5,572 nucleotides of DNA from Vibrio madracius (GTDB lineage: Bacteria; Pseudomonadota; Gammaproteobacteria; Enterobacterales; Vibrionaceae), in contig ASHK01000778.1 in the NCBI GenBank assembly GCA_000695745.1, positions 1 to 5,572 on the forward strand, in the 5' to 3' direction. The notes below the pieces were generated by a model. That model saw only the letters and a list, made by a program, of their open reading frames with translations. It did not search any database and was not told the DNA's origin. Shown here in pieces: positions 1 to 5,572 of this stretch (its first letter is position 1; each line of letters starts with the position of its first letter). The position numbers and the translations under genes were made by a program.

Positions 1-557
1 TCGGTTTGGTTAACAAGATCCGTAAGCGTTGTCAGTGTCACGTCAAACACTACGCTACCAATCAAGCGCCCTGTTTCATCGTTGAGTGGAGAGCCTAGAG
101 AGATAATAATGTTGTTTGTTGAAGAGTCGACATAGGGGGCGGTGATAATAGTATTACCCGAACTTTTCGCCTCTTGGTACCAAGGGCGAGAGCGTGAGTC
201 ATAGGAGGCATCTGGAATCCAACCATCATTGCTCACTAATGAACCATCGCTTTCATAGCCCACTCCGACTGCTTGGAAGCTGGATTTGAGGGTTGGCCTT
301 GAAATGACATTTTCAACATAGTCACGGTCGGTAGGAGCAATTTCAAGAGATTCGGTGACGGCACTCGCCATATCACGTTTGGAGTTCAGATCGTAAGTAA
401 TAGTGTTCCTCACGCCATTAATTAGCTCATGAATACTGCCATTAATATGACGCTGCAACTCTGAGTGAACAGTAACTAGTTGAGTAATTCCGAGAGTAGA
501 CACGGTTACTAGCAGCAACGCTGCTGAGGCCGAAACTATTTTATGACTAAATTTCAT
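1..557 (-). CDS. Methyl-accepting chemotaxis protein, N-terminal part with amino-acid-type dCache domain (partial)
   Basis: The reading frame starts at an ATG read from 557 down and stays open for 185 codons to the window edge, so the C-terminal part is missing. An AGGA Shine-Dalgarno (564-567, minus strand) lies 6 bases before it. Residues about 7-30 form the first membrane helix; residues about 35-185 are periplasmic. The dCache amino-acid signature YxxxxRxWY ... YxD ... D is complete: Tyr119, Arg124, Trp126, Tyr127, Tyr142, Asp144 and Asp172. In known receptors of this type, such as Pseudomonas PctA, these residues hold the carboxyl and amino groups of the ligand. The expected second membrane helix, HAMP and signalling domains would lie to the left of the window. 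The protein probably senses amino acids and feeds the CheA/CheW pathway. A diguanylate cyclase or kinase output cannot be excluded from this part alone, but chemoreceptor is the best reading. Confidence 0.85.
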   Translation of the reverse strand, partial: MKFSHKIVSASAALLLVTVSTLGITQLVTVHSELQRHINGSIHELINGVRNTITYDLNSKRDMASAVTESLEIAPTDRDYVENVISRPTLKSSFQAVGVGYESDGSLVSNDGWIPDASYDSRSRPWYQEAKSSGNTIITAPYVDSSTNNIIISLGSPLNDETGRLIGSVVFDVTLTTLTDLVNQT

Positions 558-637
558 ACTACGTCCTAGATTAACTTAAACCTATAGCCTTTGGCTAACC
601 GGTATTAGATTGATATTTATCATTATTTTTGGAGTTA

Positions 638-666
638 ATAAGAACACTATCTTGCATAACTCTCAA
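638..666 (-). promoter_or_regulatory. Candidate sigma-70 promoter for the chemoreceptor gene
   Basis: Read on the minus strand, a TTGAGA -35 box (661-666, 5 of 6 consensus bases) is followed after 17 bases by TCTTAT (638-643, 4 of 6). Transcription would start near 631, giving a leader of about 75 bases before the ATG at 557. The box spacing is ideal, but the region is A+T rich and chance matches are common. Chemoreceptor genes can also use sigma-28; I did not recognise such a site. Confidence 0.35.
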
Positions 667-734
667 TGTTATCGGTGGATAATCGCATTACTTTAGCTTT
701 TATATGATTTAATTTTACTGGCCGGTGCTTTGAC

Positions 735-751
735 ATATCAAAGGTTGATAT
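735..751. repeat. Perfect 7-bp inverted repeat ATATCAA-AGG-TTGATAT, possible operator
   Basis: Two 7-base arms are exact reverse complements around a 3-base centre, and the site lies about 110 bases before the racemase start. It overlaps the end of a TTGACA motif (730-735), which would suit repressor or activator binding at a promoter. The half-site TTGATAT occurs again at 610-616. The cognate regulator is unknown, and the low GC content makes chance more likely. Confidence 0.35.
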
Positions 752-860
752 AGGTGCTGTTAAGACACGAGAAGACTGTGATAAAACAAAGACAAGACGG
801 TTGAGAAGCAAAGGCTCTCATCGCTCTTTATTCCACTGTGTAATTTGATATGAGGCTGTG

Positions 861-1555
861 ATGAAAACGATTGGTTTATTAGGTGGTATGAGCTGGGAAT
901 CAACGGCGAACTACTACAAAGCGATTAATGAGGGTGTGAAAGCCGAGCTTGGAGGGTTTCACTCCGCTAAAATCGCGCTGTACAGTGTGGATTTTGCTGA
1001 GATCGAAGTTTTACAACGTCAAGGTGACTGGCAGGGTGCGGCAATGGCATTGAGTGAGGCAGCAAGAGCCATTGAGTCAGCAGGGGCAGAATGCTTATTA
1101 ATTTGTACCAATACCATGCATAAAGTTGCCTCTGACATTGCTAGCGCGATTTCTATTCCTTTGCTCCACATTGCCGATGCGACGGCTGACGCCTGAAACG
1201 AGACGACATAACAAAAGTCGGTTTGTTGGGGACAGCATTTACCATGGAGCAGGAGTTTTATAAGGGCCGCCTTGAGCAAAAGTATGAAATAGAAGTCATT
1301 GTGCCAGATTCAATCCAAAGAGGCATCGTACACGATGTCATTTATGGAGAACTTGTGAAAGGGCAGGTTAATGATGCTTCTCGACAACGCTACCTAGATA
1401 TTATTGAGGATCTTAGAGCACGAGGCGCACAAGCGATTATTCTCGGCTGCACTGAAATAGCGATGCTGGTGGAACAGAAACACACAACCGTCCCACTTTA
1501 CGATACGACACAGATACACAGTGAGGCAGCAATAGCGTTTGCTTTAGAAAAATAG
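861..1555 (+). pseudogene. Aspartate/glutamate (broad amino acid) racemase, YgeA/RacX type, broken by a -1 frameshift
   Basis: The family members are PLP-independent cytoplasmic racemases that use two cysteines to invert amino acids between L and D forms. Codons from ATG 861 encode an N-terminal half opening with KTIGLLGGMSWEST and carrying the first catalytic cysteine in CTNTMH (Cys82). The frame ends at TGA 1194-1196. The homologous sequence resumes at once in the -1 frame (LKRDDITKVGLLGTAFTME) and continues to TAG 1553-1555, with the second catalytic cysteine in LGCTE. Restoring one base at 1193/1194 gives 231 residues with cysteines at 82 and 197, close to the length and cysteine spacing of E. 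coli YgeA. The ATG at 861 is preferred over GTG 858 because the GAGG at 852-855 sits 5 bases before the ATG. As written, neither half has both cysteines, so the product should be inactive. A sequencing error is a real alternative. Confidence 0.85.
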
Positions 1556-1577
1556 CTGGAGGCGCGACAAAGGAAAT

Positions 1578-1601
1578 GTGTTCTTAATTAAAAGTGAACA
1601 C
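1578..1601. repeat. Inverted repeat GTGTTC ... GAACAC downstream of the racemase
   Basis: Six-base arms (1578-1583 and 1596-1601) are exact reverse complements separated by 12 A+T-rich bases. It starts 22 bases after the racemase stop. There is no T-run after the right arm and the stem is weak, so a standard intrinsic terminator is unlikely. It could be an operator for the next gene, whose likely -10 box lies at 1635. Confidence 0.3.
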
Positions 1602-1634
1602 CGTTCCATATATTATGAGATTTTGATCGTGCTT

Positions 1635-1640
1635 TATAAT
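1635..1640 (+). promoter_or_regulatory. Candidate -10 box (TATAAT) for the solute-binding GGDEF gene
   Basis: A perfect TATAAT lies 72 bases before the GTG start at 1713. The best -35 candidate, TTATGA (1613-1618, 16-base spacer), matches only 3 of 6 positions, so promoter strength may depend on an activator. Nothing else in 1556-1712 looks better. A 12-bp palindrome, TAATAATTATTA (1692-1703), abuts the Shine-Dalgarno (1703-1707) and could affect translation. Confidence 0.35.
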
Positions 1641-1712
1641 ATTTGAGGGGAAAGTCACGAAAATTGCGTCTATAAATAACACTCTTATTGTTAATAATTA
1701 TTAGAGGCATTT

Positions 1713-3120
1713 GTGCACTTCCCCAAAGTAGTGTTTGTACTGAGCGTATTGATACTGTTTCCCGTTAACGCTTTGGCTGTTGAACGCGATACAGATTCTC
1801 TCGTGATTGCAAATTCTCAAGCGTGGAAACCATATTCTTATCTTGACGAAAACAATCAACCTGCAGGGATCCTCATTGACTATTGGCGCGCATATGGCGC
1901 AACAAATAATGTCGACATCCAATTTCAAAACTTGGTTGAGCTACGGTCGAGTCATCGCTGGATCTCGTCAGGCAAAATCAGGCTGACGTACATGGCGGGC
2001 TGCTTTGGTCTAAAACGAGAGACGATTATTTTGATTATGGCAGTGAAATCTTCGAGATAGATACTCAACTGTATTTTCACAACAGTATACAGTCTTATAA
2101 CGTCAATTCCTTTTTGATGGGGGATCACAACTATAAAGTCGGAGTGGTCTCTGGAAGTTATGAGGTTGAGTTTCTTGAGACTAATTATCCCAATATCGAA
2201 CTGGCGTTGTTCGCTAACAATTCACAATTACTCGAAGCTGCTTTTTCTCATCAAATCAGAGCGTTTGTTGCTGATCTTCAAGTCGCTAATTATTACCTAT
2301 ACACGTCTTCCAACTCTAGTGAGTTCATTGGTGTTAAGCACCTTTACTCTGGAGCCCTTTATTTCGCAGTGGCTAAAAACCAAGCTGCACTGTTAGAGAC
2401 ATTGATTCCCAATTTCAGCAACATTAGCAGTGATGATCGACAGCGAATATTAAGTCGATGGATGCACATAGAGACTGTGTATCCAAAGCATCTAGTCCCT
2501 ATTGTCGGCATCATGTTTATTCTTGGTATTGTGATATACATATTGTTATTACGTTATACGGTGAATACGAAAACGACTGAACTGGCTACGGCAAATAGAG
2601 AGCTAAAAGTGCTGTCGGAAACCGATGCCCTGACAGGACTGAGTAATCGACGTTCTTTCCTTCAAAAATTAGAAAGCTACCGCCATGTTGAAGGTTATCT
2701 CACCGTCATTATTATAGACATCGATGACTTTAAGAATATCAATGATACCTATGGACATATTCAAGGCGATAAAGTCATTAAGGTCGTAGCGAATACCTTG
2801 AGGTCTTTGTTGAAGAACGACTATGTGTTAGCCCGTATTGGCGGTGAAGAATTTGCCTTAGCATACGTTTACCACGGATTTGAATATTCGTATCAACTGT
2901 CGCAGAATATTTGTCGCTCGGTACGAGAAGTAAACGTAAATGATATCTGCACTTTACCAGTGACCGTTAGTGTAGCTGCGCCGTTTATGAAGATGCTTCG
3001 GAGTATGAGACACTGTATGAAGCGGACAAACTTATGTATGCTGCCAAAAAGCAAGGAAAAAACCGGGCGGTGGTACAACTACTGTCGTCACAGGCGAAGA
3101 GAGTGTCAGTCATCGATTAG
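1713..3120 (+). pseudogene. Diguanylate cyclase with periplasmic solute-binding domain, broken by two -1 frameshifts
   Basis: GTG 1713 is chosen because AGAGG (1703-1707) sits 5 bases before it and a signal peptide ending in NALA follows directly. Next come a type-3 solute-binding domain (motifs WKPYSY, GILIDYW, ADVHGGLLWS), a membrane helix at about 2495-2555, a short coiled linker, and a GGDEF domain (DALTGLSNRR, DIDDFKNINDTYGH). The active-site GGEEF is intact at 2840-2854. The first frame runs to TAG 2058-2060, but the domain continues in the -1 frame from about 1940. A second -1 shift near 2987 removes the conserved tail, which is found in the third frame (YEADKLMYAAKKQGKNR) and ends at TAG 3118-3120. 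Repair of both gives about 469 residues. The intact protein would make c-di-GMP in response to a periplasmic ligand. The inhibitory RxxD site is KNDY here. As written, no single frame joins sensor, membrane helix and complete GGDEF domain. Confidence 0.82.
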
Positions 3121-3138
3121 AAATGACATCTCTTTTTT
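3098..3138 (+). terminator. Candidate intrinsic terminator overlapping the end of the GGDEF gene
   Basis: AGAGA-g-TGTCA (3098-3108, one bulged G) pairs with TGACATCTCT (3124-3133), a stem of about 10 bp with a 15-base loop, followed by a run of six T (3133-3138). An alternative inner stem GTCAT/ATGAC (3109-3113 and 3123-3127) is possible. The left arm and stop codon are part of the GGDEF reading frame, which is common in compact genomes. The stem is not GC rich, so efficiency may be moderate. The T-run ends only 6 bases before the LysR start, so a LysR promoter would have to lie upstream of or within the hairpin. Confidence 0.45.
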
Positions 3139-3144
3139 ATAGCG

Positions 3145-4089
3145 ATGTCGGACGAAATGAATCAAAAACCTAATCTGAATTTACTCTATACATTGGAAGT
3201 GCTTTTGGCAGAAAAGCACGTCAGTCGAGCCGCTGAGCGACTTAATTTGACCCAGTCTGCGGTGAGTCGCCAACTAAGCCAACTGCGCGACATCTATCGT
3301 GATCCTTTATTAGTTAGAAATGGAAATCACTACGTCTTAACACCGCGAGCGCAAAGACTTGGCGAAGAGTTAGAAGGTTTATTCCAGAATATTACCAAGG
3401 TTCTCGGACACACAGATTTTGACCCACAACAGTTCGATGAAACGTTCACATTCTCTTCTTCCGATTATGTGGCTCAGTTCATTTTGCCGGAACTGGTGGA
3501 TAAATTGACCAATATGGCACCAGCGATGCAATTTGCCTATCGATTGTGGGAACCTGATAATTTGGTCAAGCTTGGCGAAATTAATGTGCAACTTGCATCG
3601 ACGATGTTACCAGAAGCTCCCTTAGGGTTGAGCTCCCATCAAATAGGAGAGGACATTCCGGTTATCGTTACTCGAGACAAGCATCCACTATCCGGGTCAA
3701 AAAGTATCACAGAGCAGCAATTGACTGATTATCCCCATATTCGAATTTCCGGTGGCGGTGACAAAGACAGTTTTCTTGATAAAGAAATGCGGCAGCGTAA
3801 CTTAAAACGTAAAATCTTGGTGTCGACGCCGTTTTTCTCATCTGCTTTCGCCTTGTTGCAGCAAACCGATGCCTTGTTGACCGTGCCTTTGCATATTGCC
3901 GTTAACCTCAAGAGCACCCAAAAGCTGCACGTCATTGATATTCCATTTAACGTTCCAACACATAAATACTGGCTGCTGTGGCACCCCAAATATGACCACG
4001 AACCTTCTCATCGCTGGACCAGAGAGCATGTGTTGTCGATCATGCGTAGTTCCATGTACTCAGTTCAAAAACTGAACGTCACACAGTAA
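3145..4089 (+). CDS. LysR-family transcriptional regulator
   Basis: The 314-residue length is normal for the family. The winged helix-turn-helix lies at residues about 11-68, with the hallmark SRAAERLNLTQSAVSRQL (27-44) and the following DPLLVR. The rest fits the effector-binding fold that senses a small molecule and drives tetramer changes on DNA. ATG 3145 has no Shine-Dalgarno; ATG 3157 (residue 5, MNQKPNLNLL) is equally likely, with a weak GGA just before it and an N-terminus more typical of the family. The gene starts 24 bases after the GGDEF stop, across a candidate terminator, and is 111 bases before the LysE-type exporter on the same strand. LysR proteins often control a neighbouring transporter, so the exporter is the most likely target, possibly with itself. 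The effector cannot be read from the sequence. Confidence 0.93.
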   Translation: MSDEMNQKPNLNLLYTLEVLLAEKHVSRAAERLNLTQSAVSRQLSQLRDIYRDPLLVRNGNHYVLTPRAQRLGEELEGLFQNITKVLGHTDFDPQQFDETFTFSSSDYVAQFILPELVDKLTNMAPAMQFAYRLWEPDNLVKLGEINVQLASTMLPEAPLGLSSHQIGEDIPVIVTRDKHPLSGSKSITEQQLTDYPHIRISGGGDKDSFLDKEMRQRNLKRKILVSTPFFSSAFALLQQTDALLTVPLHIAVNLKSTQKLHVIDIPFNVPTHKYWLLWHPKYDHEPSHRWTREHVLSIMRSSMYSVQKLNVTQ

Positions 4090-4110
4090 GACTTATAAAT
4101 GGTCTCGGTA

Positions 4111-4150
4111 TGATTTCATCTCATTACGATAATGAAAAATGGTGATTTCA
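4111..4150 (+). repeat. Direct repeat TGATTTCA in the LysR-exporter gap
   Basis: The octamer TGATTTCA occurs at 4111-4118 and again at 4143-4150, a 32-base start-to-start step, about three helical turns, so both copies face the same side of the DNA. The second copy is the left part of the palindrome at 4143-4155. Paired sites with this phasing suit a LysR tetramer contacting two half-regions, but the assignment is inference. Confidence 0.4.
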
Positions 4151-4155
4151 AATCA
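4143..4155. promoter_or_regulatory. Candidate LysR-type operator (T-N11-A palindrome)
   Basis: TGATTTCAAATCA is a perfect dyad with 6-base arms around one central C and matches the T-N11-A form of LysR boxes exactly. It ends 45 bases before the exporter ATG and 54 bases after the LysR stop, where an activator or repressor site for the exporter would be expected. It overlaps a second palindrome, AATCATGATT (4151-4160). No strong sigma-70 promoter was found beside it; TTGGCG (4159-4164) with AGTTAT (4182-4187) is weak, which would fit an activator-dependent promoter. Confidence 0.45.
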
Positions 4156-4200
4156 TGATTGGCGGGTGATACAGTCATTGCAGTTATTTGAGGAGCTGTT

Positions 4201-4815
4201 ATGACTTTTACTGTTTGGTTATCGCTGGTAGCGATATGTCTTCTTGGGGCGATGTCACCGGGACCTAGTTTGGCCATTGTTGCAAAGCACAGTCTAGCTG
4301 GTGGCAGAAATCATGGTTTGGCTACTGCGTGGGCGCATGCTTGTGGGATCGGTGTGTATGCGCTGGTCACTGTATTAGGTTTGTCGGTGCTACTGCATCA
4401 ATTCCCTGTTATTTTCAAAACGATTTCGTTACTTGGTGCGCTCTATTTGGCTTGGCTTGGTTTTAATGCCATTCGATCTAAAGGTGGCATCGTTGAGAGA
4501 TTAGAATCAGGAAAACAGGTATCGGTCATTTCTGCTGCTAAAGAGGGGCTGTTTATTTCGTTGTTAAGCCCTAAAATTGCGCTTTTCTTCACTGCATTAT
4601 TCAGTCAATTCGTCGCGGTAGGCAGTGAGGTGTCTGATAAGGTCATTATTGTCGCAACGCCACTTTTTATCGATGGGCTTTGGTATACATTCATTACCTT
4701 TATGCTTTCTTCACCAAGACTGCTCGATTCATTGAAGTCGCGAGCGAAGATTATCGACCAGTTATCGGGAACGGTGCTGATCCTATTGGCAATACGAGTT
4801 GTCTTTACTCTCTAG
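4201..4815 (+). CDS. LysE/RhtB-family amino acid exporter
   Basis: This 204-residue hydrophobic protein has the length and layout of RhtB-type exporters, with about six membrane helices in the inner membrane. The family signature near the N-terminus is clear: GAMSPGPSLAIVAKHSLAGG (16-35), with the PGP turn at 20-22. The conserved GALYLAWLG block lies at 79-87, and after a polar loop comes SPKIALFFTALFSQF (123-137), where many relatives have NPK. Members export amino acids or homoserine lactone-like and other small metabolites by proton exchange; the substrate here is not readable. GAGGAG (4190-4195) lies 5 bases before the ATG. A LysR gene sits immediately upstream on the same strand, resembling regulator/exporter pairs such as LysG/LysE and ArgP/ArgO, although those are not always arranged this way. 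Confidence 0.93.
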   Translation: MTFTVWLSLVAICLLGAMSPGPSLAIVAKHSLAGGRNHGLATAWAHACGIGVYALVTVLGLSVLLHQFPVIFKTISLLGALYLAWLGFNAIRSKGGIVERLESGKQVSVISAAKEGLFISLLSPKIALFFTALFSQFVAVGSEVSDKVIIVATPLFIDGLWYTFITFMLSSPRLLDSLKSRAKIIDQLSGTVLILLAIRVVFTL

Positions 4816-4853
4816 CTCGACCTCTGTCAGACTAGGATAATTGAATCAATAAC

Positions 4854-4882
4854 TTGAGAGATGTCATTTAACTTCTTACACT
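4854..4882 (+). promoter_or_regulatory. Candidate sigma-70 promoter for the lipoprotein gene
   Basis: TTGAGA (4854-4859, 5 of 6) and TACACT (4877-4882, 4 of 6) are separated by the ideal 17 bases. The start point would be near 4889, giving a leader of about 25 bases before the TTG start at 4915. This suggests the lipoprotein has its own transcript rather than depending only on the exporter; no terminator was seen between them. Confidence 0.45.
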
Positions 4883-4914
4883 TAGAGGATAATGGACTAT
4901 CTTAGGACCACAAA

Positions 4915-5550
4915 TTGAAATTAACAAAGTTATTGATTCTCTCTTCACTGGCCATCGGCCTGTCTGGTTGTTTACATAGTGCATCAGACGAACCAAGACC
5001 CAGTGAGTTCACATTGGAAAACGTGGAACGCTTGGTCAAAGAAGACATTTTAAAACCAGAACAGCTCGATCCCAGCGAAAAGAACTACAAATACCTAGTC
5101 GGCGCTACAGACCTAAACAATGATGGTAGCGAAGAGTTATTGGTGTTAATGCAAGACTCTTATTTCTGTGGTTCTGGTGGTTGTACAGCCTATCTCTTTT
5201 CTTCCTCAGGTGATGTCATTACAAGGATGACGGTGACGAGAAAACCTATTCTAGTTTCCGATCGAATAACCAATGGCTGGAGAGATTTTTACGTTTGGAG
5301 CAATGGCTCCTTACGTGTTATGAGCTTCGATGGTAAATCCTATCCGAGTAATCCATCGGTTGAACCCGAATACAGTCGTGAACGTGAAAAAGAGACAGCG
5401 AAACAGACGCTCGAAGTGCAAGAAGTTGTTGTTCAAGACGGCTATGGTATAGAGCTTGTCGAAGACCTGCCAATTTTTTATCCCGCTCATAGCTATCAAT
5501 TTACGTTCAGCACTATGGGACCCACAAAATCTATACTTGTTTTAAAATAA
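4915..5550 (+). CDS. Predicted outer-membrane lipoprotein of unknown function with an EF-hand-like loop
   Basis: The start is a TTG, fixed by AGGA (4904-4907) 7 bases before it, an in-frame stop just upstream (4903-4905), and a proper lipoprotein signal right after it. The signal is Lys2/Lys5, a hydrophobic stretch, then lipobox LSGC with the lipidated Cys19. Residue +2 is Leu, which favours outer-membrane sorting by Lol. The 211-residue product has an acidic loop DLNNDGSEE (about residues 67-75) resembling a calcium-binding EF-hand or VCBS/FG-GAP loop, followed by a CGSGGC motif at about 85-90 that could form a disulfide. This loop-plus-cysteine arrangement recurs in periplasmic proteins of unknown role. 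The C-terminal part is charged (REREKETAKQ) and then beta-rich. I do not recognise a named family, and neighbours give no firm clue. Expression is probably from its own promoter. Confidence 0.85.
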   Translation: MKLTKLLILSSLAIGLSGCLHSASDEPRPSEFTLENVERLVKEDILKPEQLDPSEKNYKYLVGATDLNNDGSEELLVLMQDSYFCGSGGCTAYLFSSSGDVITRMTVTRKPILVSDRITNGWRDFYVWSNGSLRVMSFDGKSYPSNPSVEPEYSREREKETAKQTLEVQEVVVQDGYGIELVEDLPIFYPAHSYQFTFSTMGPTKSILVLK

Positions 5551-5572
5551 ACATGGTGACAGGTGAGTCTGA

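Larger units (their letters stand above)
558..860. other. Divergent intergenic region, no gene seen
   Basis: About 300 A+T-rich bases separate the divergent chemoreceptor and racemase genes. I found no credible ORF with a Shine-Dalgarno, no tRNA-like fold and no terminator. It holds a candidate chemoreceptor promoter (638-666), a 7-bp inverted repeat (735-751), and a hairpin at 802-820 (TGAGA/TCTCA plus GC/GC, one bulged A, AAAG loop) that would fall in the racemase leader. For the racemase a TATGAT -10-like box lies at 703-708 and a TTGACA -35-like box at 730-735, but neither has a good partner at normal spacing. Confidence 0.6.

Noticed and set aside
609..627. Fur-box-like sequence near the chemoreceptor promoter
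   Set aside because: Only about 12 of 19 positions match the consensus in a very A+T-rich stretch, which is not convincing.
1187..1200. Programmed frameshifting in the racemase
   Set aside because: No slippery heptamer precedes the TGA, and this family is not known to use recoding.
1019..1279. Open frame on the minus strand across the racemase break
   Set aside because: It is a shadow of the racemase: the plus strand carries clear family motifs on both sides, and the minus-strand product has no recognisable domain or Shine-Dalgarno.
1578..1601. Intrinsic terminator for the racemase
   Set aside because: The GTGTTC/GAACAC stem is short, has a large loop and lacks a following T-run.
2160..2396. 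Plus-strand open frame inside the solute-binding domain
   Set aside because: It overlaps the conserved binding-domain frame, has low-complexity hydrophobic content and no family signature.
5551..5572. Possible start of another gene (ATG at 5553)
   Set aside because: Only 20 bases remain and there is no Shine-Dalgarno, so a gene cannot be supported.

Overview
The window looks like chromosomal DNA of a Vibrio-like marine gammaproteobacterium. This is inferred from moderate A+T content, codon use, and the mix of a dCache chemoreceptor, a solute-binding GGDEF protein, a LysR regulator and a RhtB-type exporter. No rRNA, tRNA, CRISPR array, insertion sequence or integrase was seen.

Layout. Bases 1-557 (minus strand) hold the N-terminal third or so of a methyl-accepting chemotaxis protein that runs off the left edge. 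Its periplasmic dCache domain carries the amino-acid-binding signature. A divergent intergenic region (558-860) separates it from genes on the plus strand: a YgeA/RacX-type aspartate/glutamate (amino acid) racemase broken by one frameshift (861-1555); a membrane GGDEF diguanylate cyclase with a periplasmic solute-binding domain, broken by two frameshifts (1713-3120); an intact LysR regulator (3145-4089); an intact LysE/RhtB exporter (4201-4815); and an intact small lipoprotein of unknown function (4915-5550). The last 22 bases hold no callable gene.

How the parts may fit. Four of the six genes point to small amino-acid-like solutes: a receptor that should bind amino acids, an enzyme that inverts them, a c-di-GMP enzyme with an amino-acid-type binding domain, and an exporter family that pumps out amino acids. 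The LysR gene just upstream of the exporter, with a T-N11-A palindrome in the gap between them, suggests a regulator/exporter pair. This is inference from family membership and position.

The most notable feature is damage. Three separate single-base losses, all with the same -1 effect, lie within about 1.8 kb (near 1194, 1940 and 2987), while the three genes downstream are intact. Either this block is decaying, or it carries clustered single-base errors in short homopolymers. I found no convincing undescribed system; the most open item is the uncharacterised lipoprotein at the right end.
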